A stretch of DNA of 64,000 bases from Ascidiaceihabitans sp039975415 (GTDB lineage Bacteria > Pseudomonadota > Alphaproteobacteria > Rhodobacterales > Rhodobacteraceae). The position numbers were made by a program, and so were the translations under genes. The stretch lies in assembly GCF_039975415.1 (NCBI RefSeq), contig NZ_JBDWHD010000014.1. The stretch is one strand, 5' to 3'. This document shows positions 16,880 through 26,779 of this stretch, piece by piece. The notes below the pieces were generated by a model. That model had not been told where the DNA came from. It saw only the letters and a program-made list of their open reading frames with translations, and ran no database searches. The first letter of the stretch is position 1, and each line of letters opens with the position of its first letter.

Positions 16880-17560
16880 ATGTTACTACGATTACGAAAT
16901 GCCATTTTTTTCATGTGTCTAAGCGTCGGTTTTTCAGGCGCTGCCACTGCGGACGGACCGTTGCAAATTCTGACGATGGGCGATTCCATGATGGCGTCCC
17001 ATAGCCTTTCGAAACGCGCCATCCCGAATGTGATTGGCAAGGCTGTCAACGCGCGTGTGGTGGACAGATCTGTATCGGGCGCACGGATTATCTACAATCT
17101 GCCCATCACAGGCAGTATGGGGCTGAACATCGCAAAACAGTTCCGGCCCGGGCGATGGGATTGGATCGTCGTGAATGGTGGCGGCAATGACCTATGGCTG
17201 GGCTGCGGGTGTCGAAGCTGCGATCGGAAGATGAACCGGATGATCACAAAAACCGGTGCCCGGGGGGAAATTCCCAACATGGTACGGAAGTTACGCAGCA
17301 CCGGGGCGCAGGTGATTTATGTTGGATATTTACGCAGTCCGGGCACCGGATCACCCATTGAACAATGTCGGGACGAAGGCAACGAGCTGGAAAGCCGCAT
17401 CAGCAAACTCGCGGCTTCAGACAAAGGTGTCCATTTCGTATCATTGGCGAATTTAGTGCCCAACGGTGATCGTTCCTACCACGCTTTGGATATGATCCAC
17501 CCATCCCTGAAGGGCAGCCGCGCCATTGGTCAACGCATCGGCCAAGTAATCAAGAAATAA
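16880..17560 (+). CDS. Secreted SGNH/GDSL-type hydrolase
   Basis: 226 residues with a signal peptide (MLLRLRNAIFFMCLSVGFSGAATA). SGNH blocks are seen: LTMGDSMMASHSL (block I, nucleophile Ser), WIVVNGGGNDLWLG (block III, Asn) and ALDMIHPSLKGSRAIG (block V, catalytic Asp and His). Four cysteines near CGCRSCDRK may form disulphides. Likely a periplasmic or secreted esterase or lipase-like enzyme with unknown substrate. ATG at 16880 has AGGAA upstream; the frame opens at 16808. It stands alone, divergent from the dehydrogenase operon. Confidence 0.85.
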   Translation: MLLRLRNAIFFMCLSVGFSGAATADGPLQILTMGDSMMASHSLSKRAIPNVIGKAVNARVVDRSVSGARIIYNLPITGSMGLNIAKQFRPGRWDWIVVNGGGNDLWLGCGCRSCDRKMNRMITKTGARGEIPNMVRKLRSTGAQVIYVGYLRSPGTGSPIEQCRDEGNELESRISKLAASDKGVHFVSLANLVPNGDRSYHALDMIHPSLKGSRAIGQRIGQVIKK

Positions 17561-17867
17561 ACTATACGGCGATCAAAGCGACCACGCCAAAGTGCTGTGC
17601 GGGTGGTGACCTCAAAGCAACGTACAGTCTGGACAAAGCGGGGCAGCGGCAAAAGTGCCACATGGCCTGCTGACTGACCTGCCGAACCAAGCCATGCGGG
17701 CTGGGAGAGGACTACATCCCACAGCACAAAATTGACGCACGATCTTTTTTAAGGCCATTGGATTGAACAATACCCAATTATTATAGAACTGCTTGACGGC
17801 AGGAATTTACCGCATCCGTTTCAATAACGCCTTCTGCACAAGTTGCGTCCGAACTAGCCTTGAACAC
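17561..17867. other. Intergenic region, about 300 bp, no feature seen
   Basis: Space between the convergent SGNH hydrolase and TolC-type genes. Short open frames on the minus strand lack a ribosome site and family character. No convincing terminator, RNA or repeat was found; it may hold decayed sequence. Confidence 0.4.
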
Positions 17868-19220
17868 TCAGAGCGCCAACCAGCCTTTGCCCGTTGCCAC
17901 CTGCAGTTCGACCCAAGCCAAAACCAGATCCCGACGCGCCCCAAGAAGGGAAAACCGTGAACTCGACAACGCGGTTTCCGCATCAAGAACATCTGTAATC
18001 GGCGACGCGCCATTTTCATAACTTGCGCGTGACAATGCCACCAGGTTTGTGGACGCATCGGTCACACGGCGGAACGCTGCAACCTGACCGTTGAGCCCCT
18101 GCAAAAGACTAAGCGACGTTTGCACGTCTTCTGTCGCGGAGAACACGACACTGCGCCATTCAATTTCTGCTTGCTTGGCTTGCGAAATTGCGGCGTTTCG
18201 ACGGGCAGCCAGCACGCCACGGTTCAGAACGGGCAAAGCAATCGCGGGTCCAAAGCTCCAGGTGCCTTGCGAAGAAATCGCAATGTCGCCTCGCAAGTTC
18301 AAACTTGGATAAAGCTGGGCTTCCGCGACACCAATACCAGCGGTTGCAGCCGCGAGCGCACGTTCGGCGGCCCGTATGTCAGGACGGTTGCGCACCAGAT
18401 CCGCCGGCACCCCCGTTTTGCCAATCCGGTTTGGCGATGGCAATCGCGCACCGCGTTGCATTTGAACCAGCAATGGACCAGCAGGCTGTGCCAAAAGGGT
18501 GGCCATCCGAAACACGTTGGCTTCAAAGTTGGCCCGCAAAATAGGAAGATCCGCTTTTGAACGATCCAGTACCTGACGGGCTTGTTGCACCTCAAGCTGG
18601 GACGCATCGCCTGCATCCAGACGAATGCGAACCAATTCCAAAGTTCTGTTTTGGCTTGTGATTGTCCGGCGCGAGATTTCAGCGGCATTCTGGAAGTAAC
18701 GCGCATTTACGTAACTGCTTGTGAGTTCGGCCAAGTAACCCAACCGGACCGTCGACGCATTGAATTGCGCTTGCTCAAGTCCGGCCTCGGCCTGTTCCAC
18801 ACCACGGCGGAACCCGCCAAACAAATCAAAAACAAAATTGGCGTCCCCGGACACGGCATTTGTGCGCACGCGCCCTGCCCCTGCGTCACGCCGTGTCGAC
18901 TGCACACCGATGCCGCCCGTCACCTGCGCATTTTCGCCGGTTTGCCCAAGCTGTGCGCGGGCCGCTTCGATCCGCTCTAGACTGGCAGCAATATCAAGGT
19001 TTTGCGCCAAACCTTTCGCGATGAGCTCATTCAGCAATGGCTCTTTGAGGCTTTTCCACCAAGCAACTTGCGCGGCATCCACCAAAGCAGACGATCCACC
19101 CCCCACAAATTGCGCAGACGCTTCGGCCTTGGGCGGCACGTAATCGGGGCCAACAGCAGAGCAGCCAGCCATTACAAGAACGCTGAAAGCCGCCAAAGAT
19201 CTACGCAAACTCAAAGTCAT
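17868..19220 (-). CDS. TolC-family outer-membrane efflux lipoprotein
   Basis: 450 residues. A lipoprotein leader ends in VLVMAGCSAVGPDYVPP, with the lipobox cysteine in MAGC. Two OEP repeats follow: NLDIAASLERIEAARAQLGQ in the first and RPDIRAAERALAAATAGIGVAEAQLYPSLNLRG in the second. This is the NodT/OprM type of outer-membrane channel used by RND pumps. It is the last gene of the operon behind the pump and adaptor, so it should complete a tripartite exporter. ATG at 19218-19220 was chosen because the leader starts there. Confidence 0.9.
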   Translation of the reverse strand: MTLSLRRSLAAFSVLVMAGCSAVGPDYVPPKAEASAQFVGGGSSALVDAAQVAWWKSLKEPLLNELIAKGLAQNLDIAASLERIEAARAQLGQTGENAQVTGGIGVQSTRRDAGAGRVRTNAVSGDANFVFDLFGGFRRGVEQAEAGLEQAQFNASTVRLGYLAELTSSYVNARYFQNAAEISRRTITSQNRTLELVRIRLDAGDASQLEVQQARQVLDRSKADLPILRANFEANVFRMATLLAQPAGPLLVQMQRGARLPSPNRIGKTGVPADLVRNRPDIRAAERALAAATAGIGVAEAQLYPSLNLRGDIAISSQGTWSFGPAIALPVLNRGVLAARRNAAISQAKQAEIEWRSVVFSATEDVQTSLSLLQGLNGQVAAFRRVTDASTNLVALSRASYENGASPITDVLDAETALSSSRFSLLGARRDLVLAWVELQVATGKGWLAL

Positions 19221-19297
19221 ATTAGACCTTTTCGTGAAGGGTTGAACATTTTGCTTACCCCTATTTGGACACATACATCACAGATGACAAATGCCCT

Positions 19298-22200
19298 TTA
19301 GGTGGTCGGTTTTGTTTCGTTGCCCTGCACGCGAAAGAAGATCGCATAGAGCGCCGGAACGACGATAAGGGTCAGGATTGTTGCAAAGCTGAGGCCACAA
19401 ATGATGACCACGGCCAGCGACTTAAAGAACGGGTCCCACAACAGTGGAACGACACCCAAAACAGTCGTCAGCACGCCCAGCGACACAGGCCGAACACGGC
19501 TGACGGCCGAATCCACAACAGCCAGCATCCGGGCCTTGCCGTCGGCAATTTGGGTATCGGTTTCATCAATCAAAACGATGGCGTTTTTAATCAACATCCC
19601 CGTCAGCGACAAAATGCCAAGGATCGCCATAAATTCCATCGGTGTTTGCGTGCCTGCAAGGCCGTAGATCACGCCAATCAGCGCCAAAGGCACTGCCAAC
19701 CAGATGATGATCGTTTGACGCCACGCATTGAACAGAAACAGAACCACGATAAACATCGCCCCGAACCCAATGGGCATGGTCGAGGCCAAACCGGCGTTTG
19801 CCTCTTGGCTGCTGCCGTATTCGCCTTGCCATTTCATGGTGTAACCCGGTGGCAGCTTGATCGCTTCGATGGGGTCTTTCACTTGGGCGAACAAATCACC
19901 CGACAAAACCCCCGGAGCGTTGTCGCTTTGTGCCGTGATAACCAAAGCCCGGTCGATGCGTTTCAGATTGCCCGCTTCAAAGACGATGTCAAAGCGGTCT
20001 ACCACCTGACTGATCGGGATATATCCGCCAGTTGTCTGGCTAAAGATCTGAATGTCGCGCAGCGCACCGATGTCATTGCGCGCAGATTCAACAGGGCGCA
20101 TTACGATGTTGCGCAACTCGTCGCGTTCTCTGTAGACACCCAGCGTTGTGCCAGTCAGGTGGGAATAGATCGCGTTGGAAATCTCGCCTTGTGTCAGCCC
20201 CAATCGCCGTGAATTTTCGATATCGATCACCGGCCGCACAGTTTGAACCTGCTCGCGCCAATCGTCTTTGACGGCAATGGCACCCGCATCAGACATGATC
20301 GTTTTGGCCTGCCCTGCAAGGTCGCGCAATACGGCAGGGTCAGAGCCATAAAACTCAGCCTCAACCTTAGAACCGCCACCTGGCCCCAGCACGAATTTCC
20401 AAACTTTCGAGTTTGCCTCAGGATATGTTTCGTTGATGTGCGCCTGTAGTTTTGGCCGCAATTCTTCGATGATTGTGAAATCATCCACATCAACCAAAAC
20501 TTGCCCATAGGCCGGATTGCCCCCCTCGGCCTCATAGATCAGCATGAAGCGCAAGTGCCCGCCACCAGCAACAGAATTCGTCCCTGTCACACCTTCAAGC
20601 CCGCGCGCATATTCAGCGATTTCCAGCAAATCGCTTTTGGTACGTTCAATATCCGTGCCTTGTGGCAAGAAGTAATCGATCACGAATTGGTCACGCGTTG
20701 AGGACGGGAAAAAGCCCGCAGGCACCGCGCTGAACATCGCCACAGCAGACACAAACAGGGCCACTGTGATACCGACCGTGATCCACCGCACACGGATCGC
20801 CACGGCCAGAAATTTGCGATATCCTGTGAGGATAAAGTTTTCTTTGGGTTCTGCGTCCGATGCGCCCTTTTTCAACAAAAGTGCACAATAATATGGCGTC
20901 AACCAAATCGCCACCAACCACGAGAACAGCAAAGCAATGCCGATGGTCCAGAACAGGCTACCAGCATATTCGCCCGTGTTGTCAGGCGAAAAACCGATAG
21001 GCGAAAAGGCAAGAATACCAACAAGCGTCCCGCCCAAAAGTGGCCACATGGTTTGTTTGACCACGGCGCGGGATGCCGATGCTGCGTCTTCGCCCTTTTG
21101 AACGCGCACAAGCGTGCCTTCCACGACCACAATCGCATTGTCGACCAACATGCCAAGCGCAATGATCAAAGCCCCCAGCGAAATCCGCTGCATGTTCAGC
21201 CCATAAAGATACATGCCAAACAGCGTCCCTGCGATGGTGACCATCAAGATGCCCCCCATCAGGATGCCGGACCGTAACCCCATAAAGATCAGCAAAGTGC
21301 CCACCACAATCGCCAGCGCCATCATCACATTGACCACAAAGTCATCGACGGATGTTTTCACACTCGCCCCTTGGTCGGAGATTGGCAGGATGTCGATGCC
21401 TATGGGGCGCTCGGATTCCAGTTCGGCGATGCGTTCCTTGACCGCATTGCTCATGTTCACCACGTTGCCGCCACGCTGGTTTGAAATCCCAAGCCCGACC
21501 GCAGGCTGCCCATCACGATAAAGCAATGAACTTGCCGGTTCTTTCAAGCCACGGCTGATCTGCGCAATATCACCAAGACGGAACGACGTTTGCGTTTGCG
21601 GGTTCGTGATCAACAGGTTTTCAATAGCGTCAATCGAGCCCACAGCACTTTCGGGACGAATGGCCAATCGTGTCGATCCCGCAACAATAGAGCCCGCGGG
21701 CGTGACAAGGTTTTGCCCTTCCAACAATTGTTGAATTTGGGCAGGGGCCAGCCCCAGCTCTGTCAATCGTGCAGGGGCATATTCAACATAAATGACCTCT
21801 TCCTGCACCCCGTTCACAATGACTTTTGACACACCATCAACTGTCACCAGTTCACGTTGCAAATCTTTGGCGTATTCATTGAGATCAGAAAGCGTAAATC
21901 CTTCACCCGTGATAGCATAATACTGCGCATAAACGTCGCCAAAGTCGTCATAGACCTGACTGCTCAGGGCATTTGGCGGCAGTTGGGACTGCGCATCCGA
22001 TATTTTGGCCCGCATCTTGGCAAATTTTGCATCCAGCTCAGGATAGCCGCGGGTCGAGGCGATGGTAAATTCAACCGTGACTGTGCTTAGACCCGGCGAC
22101 GACACCGATCGGACCTCGTCAATGCCTTGCAATTGTTGCAAAGCGTTTTCGACGACTTCCGTCACTTCTTCGGCGACCTCTTCGGCGGAAGCCCCGGGAT

Positions 22201-22351
22201 AAGGCGTGATGATTTGCGCCTGACGGATGACAAATTCCGGGTCTTCAAAGCGGGGCAAGGCCGTGTAGGCGAAATACCCTGCGAACAGGATCAACACCGT
22301 CGCAACGGCTGAGATCAATCGCTTTTCAAGCGCAAAACGGGCCAAGTCCAT
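19298..22351 (-). CDS. RND-family multidrug efflux permease
   Basis: 1017 residues, the usual length of an AcrB-type HAE1 pump. The N-terminus (RFALEKRLISAVATVLILFAGYFA) is a membrane helix, followed by the porter domain (ITPYPGASAEEVAEEVTEVVENALQQL). Membrane motifs include GALIIALGMLVDNAIVVVEG, which carries the proton-relay Asp, and the second-half counterpart LGILSLTGMLIKNAIVLIDE. It is a proton-driven inner-membrane exporter working with the adjacent adaptor and TolC-type channel. Sequence alone does not tell the drugs or metabolites. The start lies 4 bp after the adaptor stop. Confidence 0.93.
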   Translation of the reverse strand: MDLARFALEKRLISAVATVLILFAGYFAYTALPRFEDPEFVIRQAQIITPYPGASAEEVAEEVTEVVENALQQLQGIDEVRSVSSPGLSTVTVEFTIASTRGYPELDAKFAKMRAKISDAQSQLPPNALSSQVYDDFGDVYAQYYAITGEGFTLSDLNEYAKDLQRELVTVDGVSKVIVNGVQEEVIYVEYAPARLTELGLAPAQIQQLLEGQNLVTPAGSIVAGSTRLAIRPESAVGSIDAIENLLITNPQTQTSFRLGDIAQISRGLKEPASSLLYRDGQPAVGLGISNQRGGNVVNMSNAVKERIAELESERPIGIDILPISDQGASVKTSVDDFVVNVMMALAIVVGTLLIFMGLRSGILMGGILMVTIAGTLFGMYLYGLNMQRISLGALIIALGMLVDNAIVVVEGTLVRVQKGEDAASASRAVVKQTMWPLLGGTLVGILAFSPIGFSPDNTGEYAGSLFWTIGIALLFSWLVAIWLTPYYCALLLKKGASDAEPKENFILTGYRKFLAVAIRVRWITVGITVALFVSAVAMFSAVPAGFFPSSTRDQFVIDYFLPQGTDIERTKSDLLEIAEYARGLEGVTGTNSVAGGGHLRFMLIYEAEGGNPAYGQVLVDVDDFTIIEELRPKLQAHINETYPEANSKVWKFVLGPGGGSKVEAEFYGSDPAVLRDLAGQAKTIMSDAGAIAVKDDWREQVQTVRPVIDIENSRRLGLTQGEISNAIYSHLTGTTLGVYRERDELRNIVMRPVESARNDIGALRDIQIFSQTTGGYIPISQVVDRFDIVFEAGNLKRIDRALVITAQSDNAPGVLSGDLFAQVKDPIEAIKLPPGYTMKWQGEYGSSQEANAGLASTMPIGFGAMFIVVLFLFNAWRQTIIIWLAVPLALIGVIYGLAGTQTPMEFMAILGILSLTGMLIKNAIVLIDETDTQIADGKARMLAVVDSAVSRVRPVSLGVLTTVLGVVPLLWDPFFKSLAVVIICGLSFATILTLIVVPALYAIFFRVQGNETKPTT

Positions 22352-22355
22352 CTTA

Positions 22356-23603
22356 TCAGTTCCCCACTTGCGTGATGGGGCGGACGGTCATGCCATCCAC
22401 GATGCGACTGACGCCTGCGGACACGATTGTATCGCCATCAGACAAGCCGTCACTGACAACGACCATGGCACCGCTGGCCTCGCCCAAAGTGACCGGGCTT
22501 TTTGAAACGACGCCTTTGCCATCGACCAGCCAGACAAAGGGTGCCCCGTCCGGCTCTGCGGCGATGGCCGATAAGGGTGCGCGCACCTGTGCGGCCTGAC
22601 CCGGGGTCGAGGAAATGACATTAGCGACCATACCAGGCAAGATCACGGCGTTCTCGGGAATGGTGACAGCAACGCGGCCACGGTAGGTTTGGGTTGCACT
22701 GTCAGCTTGCACCGAAAACTCAACCACCTCGGTATCAAACACCACGCCCGGTATCGCATCGAAAGTCGCTGTCGAGGTGATCCGGCCGGCACCGTTGCGC
22801 GTTAGTTCCGTGACATCGGGGCTTGGAATATCAAAGGCAAGGTGCACCACATCAAGGCCTTGCAACAAGGCAATGCTTTGGCCTGCAGACACATTTGAGA
22901 AGTTTTCGATGTCGCGGCGGGCAATGATGCCATCAAACGGGGCGGTCAGCGTCGCATCCGCAAGGTTGTCTTGCGCAACTTTTATCTGGACATCAATCCC
23001 GCGCAAAGCCGCCTCGGCGGCTGCTATTTCTTCGGGTCGACCGCCGGCTTCGCCGATCCGCAATTGTTCTTGCTGGGCGCGCAGGTTTGCCTGGGCCACA
23101 CGCGCTTCGGCTTGGGCCCCTTCCACTTGGGCACGGGTCGACACGCCACGCTCTAACAGGGAATTTGCGCGTTCCAGCGCCTCGCTGGTTTGTTCAACCT
23201 GCGCCTGCGCACTGTCTACCGCCGCTTCAAGGGCCGCGATTTCTTCAGCCCGCGCACCCGCACGCAACGCCTCCAATTGCGCGGTTGCCTGATCCCGCGA
23301 GCTTTCCAACTGAGCAATCTGGTTTTTGAAATCACGCGTGTCGATCTGCGCGATCACATCACCCGCTGCCACGTCAGTCGAAGCACGGATCGGCAATTCG
23401 ACAACTTGGCCAGACACTTTGAAAGACATCTCGATCTCGCGCGAGGGCAACACAATCGCCGGGTACTTCCGACTGATCGTGGCAGACGTCGACGTCACAA
23501 TAGCCACTTTCGCTGGCCGCGGATCGACATCTTGCGCCATTGACGGGCCGACCATCAAGCCCCCAAAGCCTATAAACACGCTCAACATAAAGTGTTTCGT
23601 CAT
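22356..23603 (-). CDS. RND efflux periplasmic adaptor (membrane fusion protein)
   Basis: 415 residues with signal peptide MTKHFMLSVFIGFGGLMVGPSMAQ. The biotinyl-lipoyl half-motifs (VSGQVVELPIRASTDVAAGDVIAQID and LTAPFDGIIARRDIENFSNVSAGQSI) flank a long Ala/Glu/Gln-rich coiled-coil hairpin (about residues 90-200), followed by beta-barrel and membrane-proximal domains. It bridges the pump and the outer-membrane channel. First gene of the efflux operon; no regulator gene is adjacent. ATG at 23601-23603 has AAGGG 8 bases upstream; the frame opens 12 codons earlier without a ribosome site. Confidence 0.92.
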   Translation of the reverse strand: MTKHFMLSVFIGFGGLMVGPSMAQDVDPRPAKVAIVTSTSATISRKYPAIVLPSREIEMSFKVSGQVVELPIRASTDVAAGDVIAQIDTRDFKNQIAQLESSRDQATAQLEALRAGARAEEIAALEAAVDSAQAQVEQTSEALERANSLLERGVSTRAQVEGAQAEARVAQANLRAQQEQLRIGEAGGRPEEIAAAEAALRGIDVQIKVAQDNLADATLTAPFDGIIARRDIENFSNVSAGQSIALLQGLDVVHLAFDIPSPDVTELTRNGAGRITSTATFDAIPGVVFDTEVVEFSVQADSATQTYRGRVAVTIPENAVILPGMVANVISSTPGQAAQVRAPLSAIAAEPDGAPFVWLVDGKGVVSKSPVTLGEASGAMVVVSDGLSDGDTIVSAGVSRIVDGMTVRPITQVGN

Positions 23604-23861
23604 CGCAAAAGCCCTTATCAGTTGTTGCAGCCCAAACATTGAGTATCAAAACCCTACAGACAAATTTTGCGATTAACCACATTTACAGCGTTACAAATAA
23701 TGTCTTGAAACGGTTTGGAAACCGGATTCCGTCGCCCGTCGAATTTGTGCGGGAAATTTGTTGTTTCCAGAAACGCATATGTTTGGCTGTCGGCATCCTG
23801 TGCCTTGCCTCCGCTCACAAAAAACCTTCTACCGAATGCACCAACGGGGTTTGAGCGGGAC

Positions 23862-24472
23862 ATGAAAGACGGCCGGCACACGGCATTCCTAAAGCGATGC
23901 TTGTCTATCGACATCGAAGTAAATCCAAAGGCTGCCGACGTATTTGCCCTTGCGGCTGTTTGGTGCGATGGCCGTGCGCCCCTTGTTTTACCAAAAGGCG
24001 TTCAGGCGCGTGGCCTTGACAGGTTGCAAGACGCTTTATCGCAAGCGGACCATCCTTTGGGTCACAACATTCTGAACCACGACCTGCCCATCTTTTTGCG
24101 CTGCGCCCGACGCTACCAGCTGATGGTGCAATTGATACTCTATGGCTTACTGACATCCTGACGGTGCTGACCAGCGGCAAGCACCCTTTGATGGATGCAA
24201 GGGCTGACACAAACGCGGAAGCGGTCTTGCGCAGATCGGCAACCCCCGCCACAGACGCGGTCGTGGTGCCAACAAAGACGTTTCAGCTGCCGTCCTTGAA
24301 GGCTGTCGACCTATCCTTTGCGGGCCGGCAAAGGCACGGTGATCCGGTTCACACAGCAGTTCAAAAGGTGCAAACAGGCGATCCTGTTGCGCTTGAATAC
24401 CACGCGCCCTATTGGATCGTTTTGGACCAAAAGGGCGGCAATTTCAGTCAGGTCACGTCGGCGCAATCGTGA
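23862..24472 (+). pseudogene. Remnant of an exonuclease/RecQ-helicase-like gene
   Basis: The first part (23862-24161) encodes MKDGRHTAF..LSIDIEVNPKAADVFALAAVW..HPLGHNILNHDLPIFL, the start of a DEDD-type 3'-5' exonuclease domain as found at the N-terminus of some large RecQ-family helicases. The frame then breaks. From about 24190 another frame gives a tail with DPVHTAVQKVQTGDPVALEY..WIVLDQKG, which would fit the far C-terminus of such a protein. Everything between is missing, so a large internal deletion has probably left only both ends. Family assignment is from memory of the motif pattern and is tentative. Confidence 0.5.
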
Positions 24473-24505
24473 CGTGGCGAAAAGTCGACAGCAACTCCGA
24501 GTGTT

Positions 24506-25396
24506 TCAGCAAGTATTTTTGAGCCCCTTGTCCAAGTGGTCCAACAACGCGCGGACGCGCCTGGGTTGCTCTGCACCCGCGGGGTAGACAATCTGCAGTG
24601 CATTGGGCGGTGGTGCAAAATCATTCAGGATCGAAAGCAGCCGCCCCTCTTGCAGGTCTGCTTGCACGTCCCAATCGGACTTTAGGGCGACCCCGTAACC
24701 ATTCAAACACCAACGCCGCACCAGATCGCCATCGTTGGCGATACGATCACCGGTCACACGGCAAGTTCGGAGGCGTTTATTCACAATGAAGGGCCAGTCC
24801 TGATCCGTCCGCATTCCAAATCGCATCACGATGCAATTGTGGTGCGCAAGATCATCCGGGTGCTGCGGCACCCCGTTTGCTTTGAGATACGCAGGGGACG
24901 CACAAACCAAACGTCGGGTGTCATGCAGCTTTTTCGATTTCATCGAACTGTCCGCCTGATCGCCATAACGCAATGCAAGATCAATGCCCTGCCCAACAAG
25001 ATCGATGTTTCCGTCACTTAGCGTCAGATCAACAGTGACCCCGCGATGTTGTTTCATGAAGGCATCCAGCAACGGCACGATTTGATTGCGGCCCAGATCA
25101 ATCGGAGCACTCAAGCGGATCAGCCCAGAGATCTTTTCGACGCCAAGTCTGATCCGTGCTTCGGTTTCTTCGGCTTCCGCAAGAATGCGCCGCGCACCTA
25201 TGACCAATTCCCGGCCTTCATCTGTGAGGCTGATAGACCGTGTTGTCCGTGTCAAAAGCCGCGCACCATAGTGGGCCTCTAACGACGCCAGCCTTTCAGA
25301 GACGGTCGCGGGGGCAAGGCCCATTTCCCGACCCGCTACGGCAAGTCCACCCTTTTCAACGATCTGTAGGAACAGGCTCAAATTATCCAGCAGCAT
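24506..25396 (-). CDS. LysR-family transcriptional regulator
   Basis: 296 residues. The N-terminal winged helix-turn-helix (LSLFLQIVEKGGLAVAGREMGLAPATVSERLASLEAHYGARLL) is followed by a LysR substrate-binding domain (LIRLSAPIDLGRNQIVPLLDAF and later FGMRTDQDWPF, GYGVALKSDWDV). It is divergent from the old yellow enzyme-cupin operon, the classic arrangement for a LysR activator of that operon, with an inverted repeat between them. The inducer is unknown; electrophilic enones or quinones would suit the target genes. Confidence 0.9.
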   Translation of the reverse strand: MLLDNLSLFLQIVEKGGLAVAGREMGLAPATVSERLASLEAHYGARLLTRTTRSISLTDEGRELVIGARRILAEAEETEARIRLGVEKISGLIRLSAPIDLGRNQIVPLLDAFMKQHRGVTVDLTLSDGNIDLVGQGIDLALRYGDQADSSMKSKKLHDTRRLVCASPAYLKANGVPQHPDDLAHHNCIVMRFGMRTDQDWPFIVNKRLRTCRVTGDRIANDGDLVRRWCLNGYGVALKSDWDVQADLQEGRLLSILNDFAPPPNALQIVYPAGAEQPRRVRALLDHLDKGLKNTC

Positions 25397-25412
25397 AGCA
25401 GACCCTTATTCA

Positions 25413-25457
25413 TCGGATATTTCGAATTATCACTTCGATATTTGGCCAATTATCCGA
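25413..25457. promoter_or_regulatory. Candidate LysR operator region
   Basis: The inverted repeat TCGGATA (25413-25419) and TATCCGA (25451-25457) brackets two TTCGA-containing half sites, just upstream of the LysR start at 25396. Its position fits autoregulation and activation of the divergent nemA-like gene. It is a pattern call only. Confidence 0.4.
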
Positions 25458-25672
25458 ACGGGGCGCAACTGCTAAATCACGTCCAAGACAAAGAGAGCAT
25501 GATGCATCCCGACCATATCACACCCAAAAAGGCGACCATCAGCGCACAAACGGCTTCTTTCCACCCGTCTTTGACGTGCTGGAAAACACCTGCGCGGCAA
25601 ACGCTTTCGATCACATCGGCATCGATGCAAATGCGTTGAACACCTGATTTTTCTGAACCAAGGACACCCCAA

Positions 25673-26779
25673 ATGACTGAAACACTGACACCACCAATTG
25701 AACTTGGCCACATCACACTTCCAAATCGCATTGCAATGGCACCGATGACCAGATCACGCACAACGCAACCCGGCAACGTCCCGAATGCGATGATGGCGGA
25801 ATACTATGCACAGCGCGCCACTGCAGGGTTGATTATCACCGAGGCCACCCAGATTTCGCAGCAGGGTCAGGGCTATTCGTTCACGCCGGGGATTTACTCG
25901 GACGCGCATATCGCTGGCTGGAAAATCGTCACCAATGCGGTTCACAAAGCAGACGGACGGATATTTTTGCAGCTTTGGCACGTCGGCAGGATGAGCCACG
26001 AAAGCTTTCACGAAGATGGCAAACCCGTCGCACCGTCAGCCCTATCACCGGATGCGCAGGTCTGGGTTGTGGATGCCGAAACCGGAATTGGCGGCATGGC
26101 AGACAGCCCCGTGCCACGTGCACTTGAAACAGGCGAAATCGCATCCGTCGTGAATGACTTTCGCCAAGCCGCCGCCAACGCAATCAAGGCGGGGTTCGAC
26201 GGCGTGGAAATCCACGGCGCCAATGGGTACTTGATCGATGAATTCCTCCGCAGGTCCTCGAACCACCGCACCGATCAGTATGGCGGAAGTCAGGAAAACC
26301 GCATCAGGTTCTTGGTAGAGGTCGCAGAAGCCGTCGCAGGGGAAATCGGCGCCGCGCGGACTGGCATCCGGATGTCTCCTTACATCACGCAGCGCAACAT
26401 GGCCGACGATGAAATAATTGAGGTCATGTTGAAAGCCGCAAAGGAACTGGACCGGATCGGCCTGATCTACATCCACCTGTCCGAGGCCGATTGGGATGAT
26501 GCACCACAGATACCGGACCAATTCCGTCACGATTTGCGGTCCGTCTACTCAGGGGCCATCATCGTTGCTGGCAAATACACAAAGGAACGCGGGGACAAGA
26601 TATTGGCTGACGGGCTTGCTGATGTGGTGGCGTTTGGCCGCCCGTTCATCGCGAACCCCGATCTGCCACGCCGGTTTGCCGAAAACCTGCCACTGTCTGC
26701 CTTTGACCCCGACACGCTTTTTGGTGGTACCAAAACAGGCTACAGTACCTACCCTGCAGCAGCGGTGGCCGCATCATGA
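25673..26779 (+). CDS. nemA: Old yellow enzyme family alkene reductase
   Basis: 368 residues. An FMN-dependent NAD(P)H:enone reductase of the NemA/OYE type. Motifs: LPNRIAMAPMTRSRTTQPGNVPNAMMAEYYAQRATAGLIITEAT at the N-terminus; FLQLWHVGRMSH; GFDGVEIHGANGYLIDEFLRRSSNHRTDQYGG with the substrate-binding His and Asn; and the C-terminal VAFGRPFIANPDLPRRF FMN-phosphate loop. It reduces activated C=C bonds or nitro groups. The stop overlaps the cupin gene as ATGA. The divergent LysR gene probably regulates it. Confidence 0.93.
   Translation: MTETLTPPIELGHITLPNRIAMAPMTRSRTTQPGNVPNAMMAEYYAQRATAGLIITEATQISQQGQGYSFTPGIYSDAHIAGWKIVTNAVHKADGRIFLQLWHVGRMSHESFHEDGKPVAPSALSPDAQVWVVDAETGIGGMADSPVPRALETGEIASVVNDFRQAAANAIKAGFDGVEIHGANGYLIDEFLRRSSNHRTDQYGGSQENRIRFLVEVAEAVAGEIGAARTGIRMSPYITQRNMADDEIIEVMLKAAKELDRIGLIYIHLSEADWDDAPQIPDQFRHDLRSVYSGAIIVAGKYTKERGDKILADGLADVVAFGRPFIANPDLPRRFAENLPLSAFDPDTLFGGTKTGYSTYPAAAVAAS

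Noticed and set aside
25442..25639. Short open frame between the LysR and OYE genes
   Set aside because: No good ribosome site. A different frame over the same stretch reads GFFPPVFDVLENTCAANAFDHIGID and stops just before nemA, which looks protein-like but has no start, so at most a remnant.
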